Assembly (NCBI GenBank): GCA_017940005.1 | Contig: JAGAZO010000016.1 | Location: 62,001 to 126,000 of the forward strand | Reading direction: 5' to 3' | Source: Treponema sp. | Lineage (GTDB): Bacteria > Spirochaetota > Spirochaetia > Treponematales > Treponemataceae | Length of the DNA: 64,000 nucleotides | Shown here: one piece after another, positions 53,308 to 62,589 of the stretch | Layout: every line of letters starts with the position of its first letter | Numbering within the stretch: position 1 is the stretch's first letter | Position numbers and translations under genes: made by a program | Notes under the pieces: generated by a model | What the model was told of the DNA's origin: nothing | What the model saw: only the letters and a program-made list of their open reading frames with translations | Databases searched by the model: none

Positions 53308-54943
53308 GCTGTTGCTCCTGCAAAAAAGTGCCGCGCTGCTGATGCGCATCTCGTGCGCTGTCTGCTTTTTTCAAAGATTGCTGCGCTGTCGAAGTCATGT
53401 GTATGCCATTTGCTGTCGCAGTTGTGGTGCTGTCTGGCGGCGCTGCGCTGTGGAGCATGCCGCTTTCAAGACGGTACACAGCGTGACAGCGCGCTTCAGG
53501 AAAGTCAGATGCTGCGAGTACGAGTACAATGCATCCTTGTTCAGCAAGCGAAGAGAGCAGGGCAGCAGTGCGTTCTGCCGCTGCAACATCAAGCCCCTGC
53601 AGCGGCTCACACGCAATCAGCAGCAGCGGCTGCACATCAAATTCTCGCGCAAGAATCAAACGCTGAAGCATACCCCCCGAAAGAGACGACGCCTTTTCGT
53701 GCGGCTCAATCGAAACTTCCGCTTTTTTAATAATTTTTGCTGTGTATGCTCGCGCGTCCCGCGAGTTGTGCATTGCGCACACGAGCTGTTCAATTGAAAG
53801 CGACGGATTCGATGCGCGGTATGTCCTGTTTGACGGAATCAGCGCAGTGTGCAGCGTCGTATTATATCGCAAAAACTGCGGACTGAGCCTGCCCGATTTT
53901 AAATTAATAATTTCTGTTTTGTGCGCGTCAGTGATTTTGCATGTGCCTAACACGCGCGCGTTTTCCATTCCCATGAGCGCGTTTTCAAGCGTGCCGAGTC
54001 CGCTTTCCTGCAAGCCTGTCACAAGCGTAACTTCGCCGCTTTTTGCGGTGAATGAAACATCGAACAGCGCGGGGCGATTTTTCGGACGAACGGTCACATG
54101 TTCAAACGAAATGGAATTATTGATTTCGGGGAAAAGCCTTTCCCCGCGCTCGCACGCTTTGCTTGCTCGCTCCCCTTTCTGCGGGGCAAAGCTCCTGTTG
54201 TCTTGCGCCCCGCAACGCCCCGCGCCAATGCAATGCGTGTGCGCGTCGAGCACTTTTTTGCCAAATGATTCACTGCTCTCATAATATTCTGCAACTTTTC
54301 CATTGCGCAGCACTGTCACCGTATCTGTGTACAACGCTGCTTCTTGCATGCTGTGCGTTATGACGACGACGTTCATGCCGTTTTGTGCAAGCGTGCGCAT
54401 GTTTGCATAGAGAGAACGCCGCTGTTCCCAGTCAAGCAACGCGGACGGCTCATCGAGTATGAGCATGCGCGGCTCTTTTACGAGCGCTGCAATGAGCGAC
54501 GTGTAAAACCGCTCATCGCCGCCTATGTTTGCGACGCGCGCGTGAACATCAAGCTGTGGCGCCCATGTCTGCTGTATTGCTGCCGCTGCACGAATGACGT
54601 GCGCTTTTTTCATCTTTTTGCCCGTGCAGTTGTATTCAGCACCGAGCAGAATATTTTCCTGCACGCTTATGCTGTCTGCAAGCAGTGGACGCTGGGCAAC
54701 GCACGCAATGCCTGCGCGCACTGCATCGCGTGGCACGGCAAAGTGCGCTTCGTTTCCGTCGATCAAAAGCGTGCCGTAATCTGCTCCACGCGCGCCGCTC
54801 AAAATCGCTGCTATCGTCGATTTTCCTGCGCCGTTTTCTCCGAGCAGTGCGTGAATCATGCCGCCTTTGAACGAGAGCGACACGTCATCGAGCACTGTCT
54901 TATGAATATATTTTTTTGTTGCGTGTTCAAGCAAAACGTCCAT
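53285..54943 (-). CDS. Two-domain ABC importer ATPase (RbsA type)
   Basis: This 552-residue protein has two ABC domains. Domain 1 has Walker A GENGAGKST and Walker B MLILDEPSALLDW, but its signature is degenerate (IGGDE). Domain 2 has a clear signature LSGGMLQRLILARE, but its Walker A lacks the Lys (GLQESGLGT) and Walker B reads LLIACEP. One complete composite site therefore remains, as in RbsA-like ATPases. The ATG lies nine bases after the lipoprotein stop. It energises uptake through the two permeases. Confidence 0.9.
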   Translation of the reverse strand: MDVLLEHATKKYIHKTVLDDVSLSFKGGMIHALLGENGAGKSTIAAILSGARGADYGTLLIDGNEAHFAVPRDAVRAGIACVAQRPLLADSISVQENILLGAEYNCTGKKMKKAHVIRAAAAIQQTWAPQLDVHARVANIGGDERFYTSLIAALVKEPRMLILDEPSALLDWEQRRSLYANMRTLAQNGMNVVVITHSMQEAALYTDTVTVLRNGKVAEYYESSESFGKKVLDAHTHCIGAGRCGAQDNRSFAPQKGERASKACERGERLFPEINNSISFEHVTVRPKNRPALFDVSFTAKSGEVTLVTGLQESGLGTLENALMGMENARVLGTCKITDAHKTEIINLKSGRLSPQFLRYNTTLHTALIPSNRTYRASNPSLSIEQLVCAMHNSRDARAYTAKIIKKAEVSIEPHEKASSLSGGMLQRLILAREFDVQPLLLIACEPLQGLDVAAAERTAALLSSLAEQGCIVLVLAASDFPEARCHAVYRLESGMLHSAAPPDSTTTATANGIHMTSTAQQSLKKADSARDAHQQRGTFLQEQQHDCKRVV

Positions 54944-54952
54944 ACGTGTTTA

Positions 54953-55966
54953 CTAATCTTGCGGCAGCAGCAGCGCACCGCTTGCAATGCGCGCAACGAC
55001 TTCCTGCATTTTTTTTCGCATCTCGTCGCTCACTGCTTCATTGCGGTAATCTGGCGCGTCCTGCACAAAGCGCACAAATCCTTCTGCCATGCCGACTGTT
55101 TTTGCGCTTCCCCATTCAGTTTTTCCTGCAAGATATTCTGCAGTCACTTGTGCCGCCATCTTTCGCTGTTCGAGCACTGTGCACGAAATGATGTTTTCAG
55201 GCGCGCGCGAAAATTCTGCGTTGTCGAAAAGTGTCAGATACATTCCAGTTTCTTTTGCCGCGTTTATGACACCTTGTACAGCTCCGCCGCATATGGGCAA
55301 AATCACATCGACGCCTATTTTGTACATTGCGTTTGCAAGCTCCGCGCTTTTAGTCCCGTCATACCAGTTGCCGACAATGCGGAAATCGACTGTGATGTCG
55401 GGAGTTGCCGCTGCCGCGCCTTCTGCAAAGCCGGGCAAAATCACGTTGTTCATCACCGGATATTCCTGCGCTGCGATGAGTCCGAGCTTTTTTGTCTTTG
55501 TCATAAGCGCCGCCATGTAGCCCGTAGCATACGACTGCTCGTGCTGATTGTAGCGCACGGTAGCAATGCTGCTGTTTCCCGCTTTATACGCGTCGAGTAG
55601 GATGAACTTTTGCGCGGGAAACTGCGCGGTGAGCGGCTCCACAAGCTCTGGCAGCGACGGATTAGACGAGATGATGACGCTGTACTTTTGCTCTGCCGCG
55701 AGCGCTGTAAGCTTTTGCGACCACTCAGCCTGGTTCGTGCCCGCTTCAAGGATTGCAACTGTTGCCTGTTCCGACGCGGTCTTTCCCGCATTGAAAGCTT
55801 CTACGCCGTCCCGCACGCCTTGCGCGAGCATCGCGTAGATGGGGCTGTCAGCCATAATGCCCGGCACAAACACCGCGACTGAATGCGCTGCTGTTTTTTT
55901 GCCGCTGCATGAAACCATAAAAAATGCAAGCGTTGCCGCTGCCACATATTTCATACTATTTTTCAT
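54953..55966 (-). CDS. BMP-family substrate-binding lipoprotein (RfuA/PnrA-like)
   Basis: This 337-residue lipoprotein has a signal with lipobox FMVSC (Cys at about 20). It has a periplasmic-binding fold: HSVAVFVPGIMADSPIYAML, IISSNPSLPELVEPL, FILLDAYKAGN, LPICGGAVQGVINAA. The gene order lipoprotein, two-domain ATPase, permease, permease matches riboflavin importer RfuABCD and is close to nucleoside importer Pnr. The GIMADSPIY loop, rather than DKSFN, makes me favour the Rfu type. No FMN riboswitch is visible in the 125-base upstream region. Confidence 0.82.
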   Translation of the reverse strand: MKNSMKYVAAATLAFFMVSCSGKKTAAHSVAVFVPGIMADSPIYAMLAQGVRDGVEAFNAGKTASEQATVAILEAGTNQAEWSQKLTALAAEQKYSVIISSNPSLPELVEPLTAQFPAQKFILLDAYKAGNSSIATVRYNQHEQSYATGYMAALMTKTKKLGLIAAQEYPVMNNVILPGFAEGAAAATPDITVDFRIVGNWYDGTKSAELANAMYKIGVDVILPICGGAVQGVINAAKETGMYLTLFDNAEFSRAPENIISCTVLEQRKMAAQVTAEYLAGKTEWGSAKTVGMAEGFVRFVQDAPDYRNEAVSDEMRKKMQEVVARIASGALLLPQD

Positions 55967-55990
55967 ATTTGCAGTAAACCTCTTGTGGTA

Positions 55991-56019
55991 AATATAGTTT
56001 TATATCAAACTATTGTCAA
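55991..56019 (-). promoter_or_regulatory. Promoter of the BMP-type importer with palindrome in its spacer
   Basis: TTGACA (56019-56014), 17 bases, TATATT (55996-55991), close to consensus. The spacer contains the perfect 7-bp palindrome ATAGTTT/AAACTAT (55994-56013), a likely repressor site. AGAGG is 12 bases before the ATG. Confidence 0.75.
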
Positions 56020-56075
56020 GAGGAACAGTTTGAGAATGCTGTATGCAAGGGGTTTCCTGTTTTATAAAAGTATGA

Positions 56076-56081
56076 TATACT
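56076..56081 (+). promoter_or_regulatory. -10 box of nagA
   Basis: TATACT lies 10 bases before the ATG. It overlaps AGTAT-GAT-ATACT, a short palindrome, and is followed by CAAACTATT, which repeats the importer operator half-site. No convincing -35 is seen. Confidence 0.45.
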
Positions 56082-56091
56082 ACAAACTATT

Positions 56092-57261
56092 ATGAAATTA
56101 TGTATACACAATGCTACCGTGCTCAACGGTATCTCAAAGATGGAAAACTGTGCCATCCTTATCGATGATAAAAAAATTGCAGATATTTTTTCAGAAGCGC
56201 GTTTTGCGCAAAAGACTTTTGCTGATGATGTTGCTATGATTGATGCGCGCGGCATGTATGTTGCGCCTGGTCTTATAGACACGCACATACACGGGTTCAA
56301 AGGTCACGGCACAGATGCATGCACGACAGAAGGCATTCTTCAGATGTCTGCCGATTTGGCGCAATACGGCGTTACGGCGTTCACGCCAACAATGTATCCT
56401 GCTCCTGAACAAGCGATGATTGATTCAATAAAAGCGATTGTTCAAGCTATGGGAAAAGAAACTGGCGCGAAGATTATGGGCATTCACCTTGAAGGTCCGT
56501 TTATCTCTCCGCATAAGCTCGGCGTACAGCGTCTTGAAACAGTGAAAGAAGTTGATATAGATTTGATGGAACGCTTGTGGGAAGTATCGGAGGGACACAT
56601 AGTCAACATGACAGTTGCGCCTGAATTAAAAGATATGAGACGGCTTGCACTTTCATGCATAGAAAAGGGGATTGTGCTTCAAGCGGGTCACACGGATGCT
56701 TCTTACAGCAACATGGTGGAGGGCATGCAGGCGGGCATTTTTCATGCGACGCATTTTTTTAACGCGATGAGCCAAATGCATCACCGAAATCCGGGTGCTG
56801 TCGGCGCGGTGCTCATTCACGCGGAAATGACGTGCGAAGTGATTGCCGATGGAATCCACATCCATCCTGATTTATTCAAGCTCTTGCAAAAAGATAAGAC
56901 GAGCGACAAGTTGGTGCTCGTTACAGATGCGCTTTCACCGACAGAAGTATGGACGGACAGACCGCTTTTTGCGAACGGCGAAGAAGTTGTGTTTAAAGGC
57001 GGCTGCTTTCACCGCAAGTCTGACGACGTTATTGCAGGTTCTGCCCTTACGATGATCCGCGGCGTAAAAAATCTCGTTTCATTTGGATTTCCCCCGTGTG
57101 ATGCGATAAAATGCGCTGCCGCAAATCCTGCGCGTATCATGCGCTTTCAAAAAAAGGGAATGCTTGTGCCTGGCTACGACAGCGATGTGATTGTCTTCGA
57201 CAAAGATTTTGCTGTACAATTCGTAATGGTGCAGGGAAATATTGTAAAGAATAATTTTTAA
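56092..57261 (+). CDS. nagA: N-acetylglucosamine-6-phosphate deacetylase
   Basis: This 389-residue amidohydrolase converts GlcNAc-6-P to glucosamine-6-P in amino-sugar catabolism and peptidoglycan recycling. The metal site has [28 protein letters not shown] and TDALSP. It is followed by nagB after 32 bases, forming the nagAB operon. No Shine-Dalgarno precedes the ATG. It lies divergent to the BMP-type importer. Confidence 0.95.
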   Translation: MKLCIHNATVLNGISKMENCAILIDDKKIADIFSEARFAQKTFADDVAMIDARGMYVAPGLIDTHIHGFKGHGTDACTTEGILQMSADLAQYGVTAFTPTMYPAPEQAMIDSIKAIVQAMGKETGAKIMGIHLEGPFISPHKLGVQRLETVKEVDIDLMERLWEVSEGHIVNMTVAPELKDMRRLALSCIEKGIVLQAGHTDASYSNMVEGMQAGIFHATHFFNAMSQMHHRNPGAVGAVLIHAEMTCEVIADGIHIHPDLFKLLQKDKTSDKLVLVTDALSPTEVWTDRPLFANGEEVVFKGGCFHRKSDDVIAGSALTMIRGVKNLVSFGFPPCDAIKCAAANPARIMRFQKKGMLVPGYDSDVIVFDKDFAVQFVMVQGNIVKNNF

Positions 57262-57293
57262 TAATTTATTTTTATCATTTTGGAGAAAAGTAC

Positions 57294-58100
57294 ATGCGAG
57301 TAATCATCAAAGAAACCTACGATTCATGTTCGCTGTGGACGGCACATCATATTGCTCATCGCATCAATGATTTCTGTCCGAGTGAGACAAAACCGTTTGT
57401 GCTCGGATTGCCCACTGGCAGCACGCCGCTCGGCACATATGCAGAATTAATAAAACTTAACAAAACTGGCAGCGTGTCATTTAAAAATGTCATAACATTC
57501 AACATGGATGAATATGTCGGACTTGATGCTGCTCATCCACAAAGTTATCATTATTTTATGTTTGAGAATTTTTTCAATCACATCGACATAAAAAAAGAAA
57601 ACATACATATCTTAAATGGGCTTGCAAAAGACAAAGAAGCAGAGTGCGCTGCATATGAAAAAGCTATTATTGATGCAGGCGGCATCAGATTGTTTTTGGG
57701 CGGCATTGGAAGCGACGGCCACATAGCATTCAACGAGCCTGGCGAGTCGCTTGCATCTCGTACGCACATTGCATTGCTTACAAAAGAGACTGTCGATGCC
57801 AATTCTCGCTTCTTTGGCGGCGACATTTCGCAGGTACCGACGCAAGCATTCAGCGTTGGCGTGGGGACTATTTGCGATTCAGACGAAGTTGTAATTATGG
57901 CAACGGGCAGAGTAAAAGCGCGTGCTGTTGCGGAAGGCGTTGAAGGAAGTGTTTCACACATGTGGCCTATAACCGCGTTGCAGCTGCACAAAAATGCAAT
58001 AATCGTGTGCGATGACGAAGCAAGCGAAGAGCTCAAGGTAAAAACAGTGCGGTATTTTGCTGACAACGAGACACAATATGAAAAAGCTAGCGCGCGTTAG
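57294..58100 (+). CDS. nagB: Glucosamine-6-phosphate deaminase
   Basis: This 268-residue enzyme makes fructose-6-P and ammonia from glucosamine-6-P. It has [37 protein letters not shown] and [21 protein letters not shown] lies seven bases before the ATG. It completes entry of amino sugars into glycolysis with nagA. The 3' end overlaps the next gene by 23 bases. Confidence 0.96.
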   Translation: MRVIIKETYDSCSLWTAHHIAHRINDFCPSETKPFVLGLPTGSTPLGTYAELIKLNKTGSVSFKNVITFNMDEYVGLDAAHPQSYHYFMFENFFNHIDIKKENIHILNGLAKDKEAECAAYEKAIIDAGGIRLFLGGIGSDGHIAFNEPGESLASRTHIALLTKETVDANSRFFGGDISQVPTQAFSVGVGTICDSDEVVIMATGRVKARAVAEGVEGSVSHMWPITALQLHKNAIIVCDDEASEELKVKTVRYFADNETQYEKASAR

Positions 58101-58626
58101 TATAGCAGTGTTTTTTCTGTTTGCCTCATGCGATTCTTTTCTCTCTACTGTCAAAGAGCGGGAAATTATTAATAATTCTTCTCATGATGTACAATTTACA
58201 TTGCAACCGTACGGCGATAAAGTTTTTACGCTTGAACAAAGTAAACGCATGTCGCTGAAATTACCACAGTTTCCAGCAGGAAAAATCGTTTCGACAGACA
58301 AGCCTGTTTATTTTAGAGCAGGAAATGAAGTTTCGCACATAAAAGACTTGCCGATTTATCAATTTAAAATAATCAATACTACTGGCGAAGACATAGAACT
58401 GTTTGTTACTAACGATAGGTTTTGTGACTATAAAGACGAAAGCAGTAAATGTACTATTGAGAAAAGAATATCTAGCGACACAGTAAAAACGATAAACGTA
58501 TACATATTTCCACCCGCGTATAAATATAATTTGGCAAATGCGGGCAGCAATTACGACCTTACGCCATCATCTGAAACTGTATATGACGCAGATAAATTGC
58601 CCGCATTTGTTTTGACATTTCGTTAG
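58078..58626 (+). CDS. Small lipoprotein of unknown function
   Basis: This 182-residue protein has a lipoprotein signal (lipobox LFASC, Cys at about 18) and then a beta-rich domain (about 35-180). Its N-terminal reading overlaps the last 23 bases of nagB in another frame, so it is probably in the nag operon and translated by coupling. I recognise no family. Two Cys (DRFCDYK, SKCTI) could form a disulphide. Confidence 0.75.
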   Translation: MKKLARVSIAVFFLFASCDSFLSTVKEREIINNSSHDVQFTLQPYGDKVFTLEQSKRMSLKLPQFPAGKIVSTDKPVYFRAGNEVSHIKDLPIYQFKIINTTGEDIELFVTNDRFCDYKDESSKCTIEKRISSDTVKTINVYIFPPAYKYNLANAGSNYDLTPSSETVYDADKLPAFVLTFR

Positions 58627-58651
58627 CCGCAACGCTTTTTAGCACGTATTG

Positions 58652-58685
58652 CAAGGCAGCTGCTGTTGTACAATCAACTGCCTTG
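58652..58685 (+). terminator. Hairpin after the nag operon lipoprotein
   Basis: CAAGGCAG and CTGCCTTG pair perfectly around an 18-base loop. T-rich sequence follows after a gap. It lies immediately before the -35 box of the next gene. Confidence 0.45.
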
Positions 58686-58686
58686 C

Positions 58687-58715
58687 TTGCAACGCTCTTT
58701 TGTTTTTGTTAAAAT
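58687..58715 (+). promoter_or_regulatory. Promoter of the SDR gene
   Basis: TTGCAA (58687-58692), 17 bases, TAAAAT (58710-58715), ten bases to the ATG at 58726; almost leaderless. Confidence 0.55.
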
Positions 58716-58725
58716 GCTATTCCGT

Positions 58726-60282
58726 ATGAAAGATGATATTGTTGTTGCCGTGACAGGCGGTACAGGGCACATGGGGGTGCAAGCTGTCAAAAAGCTGCTT
58801 GAATTGCCGTTTGTCAAAATCAAGCTGCTCGTGCGCCGCGAAAACAAAACGCTGCCGCGCCTTTTGCGCGAAGTTGGGAATGCGCGAAATAGAATCACTG
58901 TTGTAAGCGGTTCGCTCACAGATGAGGGCGCGCTTGCAGAGCTTGTGCAAGATGCTCACTACGTTATTCACATGGCGGCAGTTATCCCGCCGCTTTCAGA
59001 TAAAAATCCGCGCCGCTCATACGAAGCGAACGAGCTTGGTGCACAAAACATTGTCCGCGCAGTCGAAGCAGTTCAAACGAATCAGCCGAAGTTTATCGAT
59101 GTGACGAGCGTTGCGCTGTACGGCAACCGCGACGAGAAGCATTTGTGGGGGCGCGTGGGCGACCCGCTGCTCGTCTCGCCGTTCGATGTGTATTCTGCAA
59201 ATAAATTGCGCGGCGAGTTTGCGGTGCTCGAATCAAACATTGCGAATTGGGCAGTGCTCCGCCAAAGCGCAATGATTTACCGCAGCATGCTCGACGGCAA
59301 CATGTCTGACGGGCTCATGTTTCACACCACATTCAACGGACCGCTTGAATGGGTTACTGACGAAGACAGCGGCGCGCTCATAAAAAAGATTGTCGAAAAA
59401 GATTTAGAAGAAGATTTAAGCAAAACGTTTTGGCGTCACGTGTTCAACATTGGCGCGCCTGCCGAAAATCGCGTTACAGGATTTGAGACGCTCAACGAAG
59501 GCTTCAAATTGATAAACGGCAGCTCAAAAGATTTCTTTGCGCCCGATTTCAACATTACGCGCAACTTTCACGGCATGTGGTACTACGACAGCGACGCGCT
59601 TGAAAATCTGTTCCATTACAAATCAGGCAAACTCAGCGACTATTGGAAAGAGATTGGCAACTGCCACAAGTACTACAAGCTTGCCTGTGTCGTTCCCGCC
59701 GCGCTCATAAAAAAATTGGCAATTGAGCGGTTGTTCAAAAATTACAACGCGCCAAAGTATTGGCTTTCGCACAATGACAGCGCAAAGCTCACTGCATTTT
59801 TTGGAAGCGCGGACGCGTACAAAAATATGACAACCGCGTGGAGCGAGTTTCCGCTTTTGTGTGAAGGCAAACTGCGCGACGGCACGAGCGTCAGCTACGA
59901 AAGTTTAAAAGAGATAAAAAATGCGCGGCTGCTTGACTACGGCTTTAACTTTGAAAAGCGCGATGAAGAAATCACGCTTGAAGACTTGCAGAACGTAGCA
60001 AAAATGCACGGCGGCGAATGTCTTGCATCATCTTTTAAAACGGGCGATGTCTATACAGCTGTTGAATGGAAAACGCAAGACGCGGAGATTTTTTTCGCTC
60101 GCCCGTATTCTGTGCTGCGCGCAGGGCATTGGTTCAATCCCATCTACAAAGATTACGTGTGGGATTTTGACCGCCTCGCCAAAAAAGATGCAATCTTTGC
60201 GCAGATTTGGTACGACACGCACAGCAGAGATGAAAACGTTTGCTACTACTTCGATTCTGATTTTAAGGCGCACATGAAATGA
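58726..60282 (+). CDS. Extended-SDR (NAD-dependent epimerase-like) protein with unusual C-terminal domain
   Basis: The 518-residue product has an extended SDR domain (about 1-330) with the dinucleotide motif VTGGTGHMG (9-17), an HMAAVIPP strand and a YSANK catalytic Tyr-Lys. The C-terminal part (about 400-518) contains KMHGGECLASSFKTGD, then VEWKTQDAEIFFARPYSVLR and AGHWFNP. This has the layout of GG-x-C-L zinc-finger repeats (W-x-C-x-x-GH-x-W and W-C-P), but most cysteines are replaced. The substrate is unknown. Its stop overlaps the EFR1-type gene (ATGA). Confidence 0.8.
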   Translation: MKDDIVVAVTGGTGHMGVQAVKKLLELPFVKIKLLVRRENKTLPRLLREVGNARNRITVVSGSLTDEGALAELVQDAHYVIHMAAVIPPLSDKNPRRSYEANELGAQNIVRAVEAVQTNQPKFIDVTSVALYGNRDEKHLWGRVGDPLLVSPFDVYSANKLRGEFAVLESNIANWAVLRQSAMIYRSMLDGNMSDGLMFHTTFNGPLEWVTDEDSGALIKKIVEKDLEEDLSKTFWRHVFNIGAPAENRVTGFETLNEGFKLINGSSKDFFAPDFNITRNFHGMWYYDSDALENLFHYKSGKLSDYWKEIGNCHKYYKLACVVPAALIKKLAIERLFKNYNAPKYWLSHNDSAKLTAFFGSADAYKNMTTAWSEFPLLCEGKLRDGTSVSYESLKEIKNARLLDYGFNFEKRDEEITLEDLQNVAKMHGGECLASSFKTGDVYTAVEWKTQDAEIFFARPYSVLRAGHWFNPIYKDYVWDFDRLAKKDAIFAQIWYDTHSRDENVCYYFDSDFKAHMK

Positions 60283-61169
60283 ATTTATTGTTTTGCTACT
60301 ATTCTGGCACAGGGCACACAAAGCGCATTGTCGAGTTGTACAAAAAAAGTTTTGAAGAGCACAATGCACGCGTTGCCGCATGTAACATTGAACATGCTGA
60401 TTTTTCGTTCAATGTCGCAGACTACGATGTCATCGGATTTTTTTACCCTGTGTATGCGTTCAACGCGCCGTGGATCATGGTTGATTTTATCGCATCGCTT
60501 CCTGTGCAATCTGTGCCCAAAAATTGCTTCATCGCAGCATCTTCAGGCGAGCCGCTTGCACTCAATTTTTCTTCGAGGAGCAAAATCCAAACGCTTTTGA
60601 AAAAGCGCAATTTTCGCATTACAAATCACTACGATTATGTGATGCCGTACAACATCATGTTCCGCCACACTGACGAGCGCGCGTATGCCATGCTTGAAAC
60701 AGCAAAGCAGCTTGTTCCGCTCGATGTGCAGGACATCATTTCGGGGAAAAGCGTTGTGCCGCATCTTCCGATAATTTTCAGATTCATCTCGTTTATGTTT
60801 CGCATAGAGTTTTGGGGCGGTCGATTCAACGGGACGTTTTATCGCGCAACAGACGCATGCACCACATGCGGCTTATGCATTAAAAAATGTCCCGTGCACA
60901 ACATAACGGCATCAGGCGACGGCAAGCCCGTGTTTGGCAAAAACTGCCTCATGTGCCAGCGGTGCTCAATGTACTGTCCCGCAGACGCAATCATCACAGG
61001 GCTGTTCAACTCATGGAAAGTGCACGGCCCGTATACATTCAAAAAACCTCGAGAGGCGGAAGTTGACACGCATCCATTTTATTTGGGCGCGTCCTACAAG
61101 CGCTATTTTAAAAATGCTGCAAAGCGGATAAAACATGCGGTCGAAAATGCTCATGAAGAGAAAATTTGA
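60279..61169 (+). CDS. EFR1-type flavodoxin/ferredoxin fusion
   Basis: This 296-residue protein has a flavodoxin-like domain (about 1-150; FCYYSGTGHTKRIVELYKK for FMN phosphate) followed by two 4Fe-4S motifs (CTTCGLCIKKCPVHN and CLMCQRCSMYCPADA). It is an electron-transfer protein. It overlaps the upstream SDR gene by four bases, so the two may act together in a redox reaction. The 3' end overlaps the possible N-terminal extension of ruvC. Confidence 0.9.
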   Translation: MNLLFCYYSGTGHTKRIVELYKKSFEEHNARVAACNIEHADFSFNVADYDVIGFFYPVYAFNAPWIMVDFIASLPVQSVPKNCFIAASSGEPLALNFSSRSKIQTLLKKRNFRITNHYDYVMPYNIMFRHTDERAYAMLETAKQLVPLDVQDIISGKSVVPHLPIIFRFISFMFRIEFWGGRFNGTFYRATDACTTCGLCIKKCPVHNITASGDGKPVFGKNCLMCQRCSMYCPADAIITGLFNSWKVHGPYTFKKPREAEVDTHPFYLGASYKRYFKNAAKRIKHAVENAHEEKI

Positions 61170-61704
61170 ATCGCTTCCCGGCACTGAAAATGCACCACAA
61201 AAATCACTTTGTTCCAAGAGACAAAAAATCAGGCGGGTACTCGGCATTGATCCAGGCCTTGCATCGACAGGCTTTGGCATTATCGATTATCAAACCGGTC
61301 GTTACCGCATGATAAGCTACGGCGTTGTTGAAACAGCTGCTCATATGCCGCATCAGTTGCGCTTGCTTGCATTATACAATAGGCTATGCACAATAATTGA
61401 TGAGTTTAAACCGACTGAAGCGGCCATGGAAAAGTTATATTTTGCTCGCAATACTTCTTCTGCAATGGGAGTTGCAGAAGCACGCGGTGTCGTTACGCTC
61501 TGCCTTGCGCAGCATAGTATTGCGCTCGACGAGTATACACCGAATCAAATAAAACAATCAGTGACTGGAACAGCTTCTGCAGATAAAGAACTTGTTGAAA
61601 AATATGTAAAAATTTTACTTGCTCTTGAAGCAGAGCCAAAGCCTGATCATGCTGCTGATGCACTTGCAGGTGCAATTACACATTTGCATCATGTTGCTAG
61701 ATAA
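61135..61704 (+). CDS. ruvC: Holliday junction resolvase RuvC
   Basis: RuvC cuts Holliday junctions made by RuvAB. The core starts at about 33 (RRVLGIDPGLASTGFGI) and has the acidic residues D in GIDPG, E in EAAMEKLYFARNTSSAMGVA and D in PDHAADALAGA. About 31 extra basic residues precede it and overlap the EFR1-type gene by 35 bases. Three in-frame ATGs (61135, 61147, 61153) are possible and none has a clear Shine-Dalgarno. Which one is used is not decidable by eye. Confidence 0.92.
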   Translation: MRSKMLMKRKFESLPGTENAPQKSLCSKRQKIRRVLGIDPGLASTGFGIIDYQTGRYRMISYGVVETAAHMPHQLRLLALYNRLCTIIDEFKPTEAAMEKLYFARNTSSAMGVAEARGVVTLCLAQHSIALDEYTPNQIKQSVTGTASADKELVEKYVKILLALEAEPKPDHAADALAGAITHLHHVAR

Positions 61705-61803
61705 GCTATGCATGGAACAATGCAGTGATTTTCCTGTGCTTTTCAAGTTGTCATGGTGCATTTATGACGTTGCGGCGCTCTGTATTATTCGTCCAGTTTG
61801 TGC

Positions 61804-61809
61804 TATACT
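61804..61809 (+). promoter_or_regulatory. -10 box of ruvA
   Basis: TATACT preceded by TGC (extended -10 form), then six bases to the ATG at 61816. No Shine-Dalgarno. The -35 is weak. Confidence 0.5.
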
Positions 61810-61815
61810 GTGCGC

Positions 61816-62430
61816 ATGTTCAACAGTCTTACAGGAATTATCACTGAAAAATTGCCATCTGCTGTCTGCATAGACACGCACGGCATTGAATGGCAGCTCA
61901 TTGTGCCCGGCTCCGCGCTCGACGCATTGCCACCTGTTGGGCGTGAGGCGCGCGTGTTCACGTATCTTGTGCATACTGACGATATTATGCAGCTCTACGG
62001 TTTTTCGTCGCACGAGGAGCGCGCGCTTTTTCTCGATTTAATAAAAGTTGACGGCATTGGACCGCGCGGTGCCGTAAAAATTCTTTCGCATATTTCTGGA
62101 AGCCAGCTTGTAGCTGCGCTTGACGGTGGAGATGTCTCGCTGCTTGAAAAAGTTCCGGGCATTGGAAAAAAAACTGCTGCAAAGATGATGCTCGCGCTCA
62201 AAGGCAAGCTGGCACTCAGTGAATCGCCTGTTGCCTCACGCGCGCCGTCTCGTCCGTTTGAAGCGGTGATTGTCTCGCTTGCGTCTATGGGCTACGACAA
62301 GCGCAACTGTGAGCATGTTGTTGGAATTGTCGCTGCCGCTCTTGCAGATGAGGACGGTTGGAATGCAAAAAAGCCTACTGAAAAAGAAGATGCTGTGTTC
62401 CGCCGCGCGCTTGTGGAGCTTGCACAGTAG
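61816..62430 (+). CDS. ruvA: Holliday junction ATP-dependent helicase subunit RuvA
   Basis: This 204-residue DNA-binding subunit holds the four-way junction for RuvB. It has an OB-fold domain (1-63; GIITEKLPSAVCIDTHGI, LVHTDDIMQLYGF), two helix-hairpin-helix motifs (VDGIGPRGAVKIL, VPGIGKKTAAKMM) and the C-terminal RuvB-binding domain. It lies 111 bases after ruvC and starts in a leaderless context. No ruvB is present in the window. Confidence 0.95.
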   Translation: MFNSLTGIITEKLPSAVCIDTHGIEWQLIVPGSALDALPPVGREARVFTYLVHTDDIMQLYGFSSHEERALFLDLIKVDGIGPRGAVKILSHISGSQLVAALDGGDVSLLEKVPGIGKKTAAKMMLALKGKLALSESPVASRAPSRPFEAVIVSLASMGYDKRNCEHVVGIVAAALADEDGWNAKKPTEKEDAVFRRALVELAQ

Positions 62431-62589
62431 TCATATGCAAAATATCCTACATTATTAAAATGTGCATGTCTTTTATATACAAAATCTCAAAAAAGCGCTT
62501 GTGTGATGTTGCGCGATGTGATATACTCAATATTATTAAAATATAACGCTCTGAGAGTCATAGAAAAAAGTATATACCACGAGGAAAAA

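Noticed and set aside
54344-55600. Open frame of 418 codons on the plus strand across the ABC ATPase and binding lipoprotein
   Set aside because: Overlaps two well-supported genes on the other strand; Cys/His/Arg-rich product without family features.
55967-56091. FMN riboswitch upstream of the BMP-type importer
   Set aside because: The 125-base region was read on the minus strand for RFN-like conserved blocks. None was seen, and a good promoter occupies the space.
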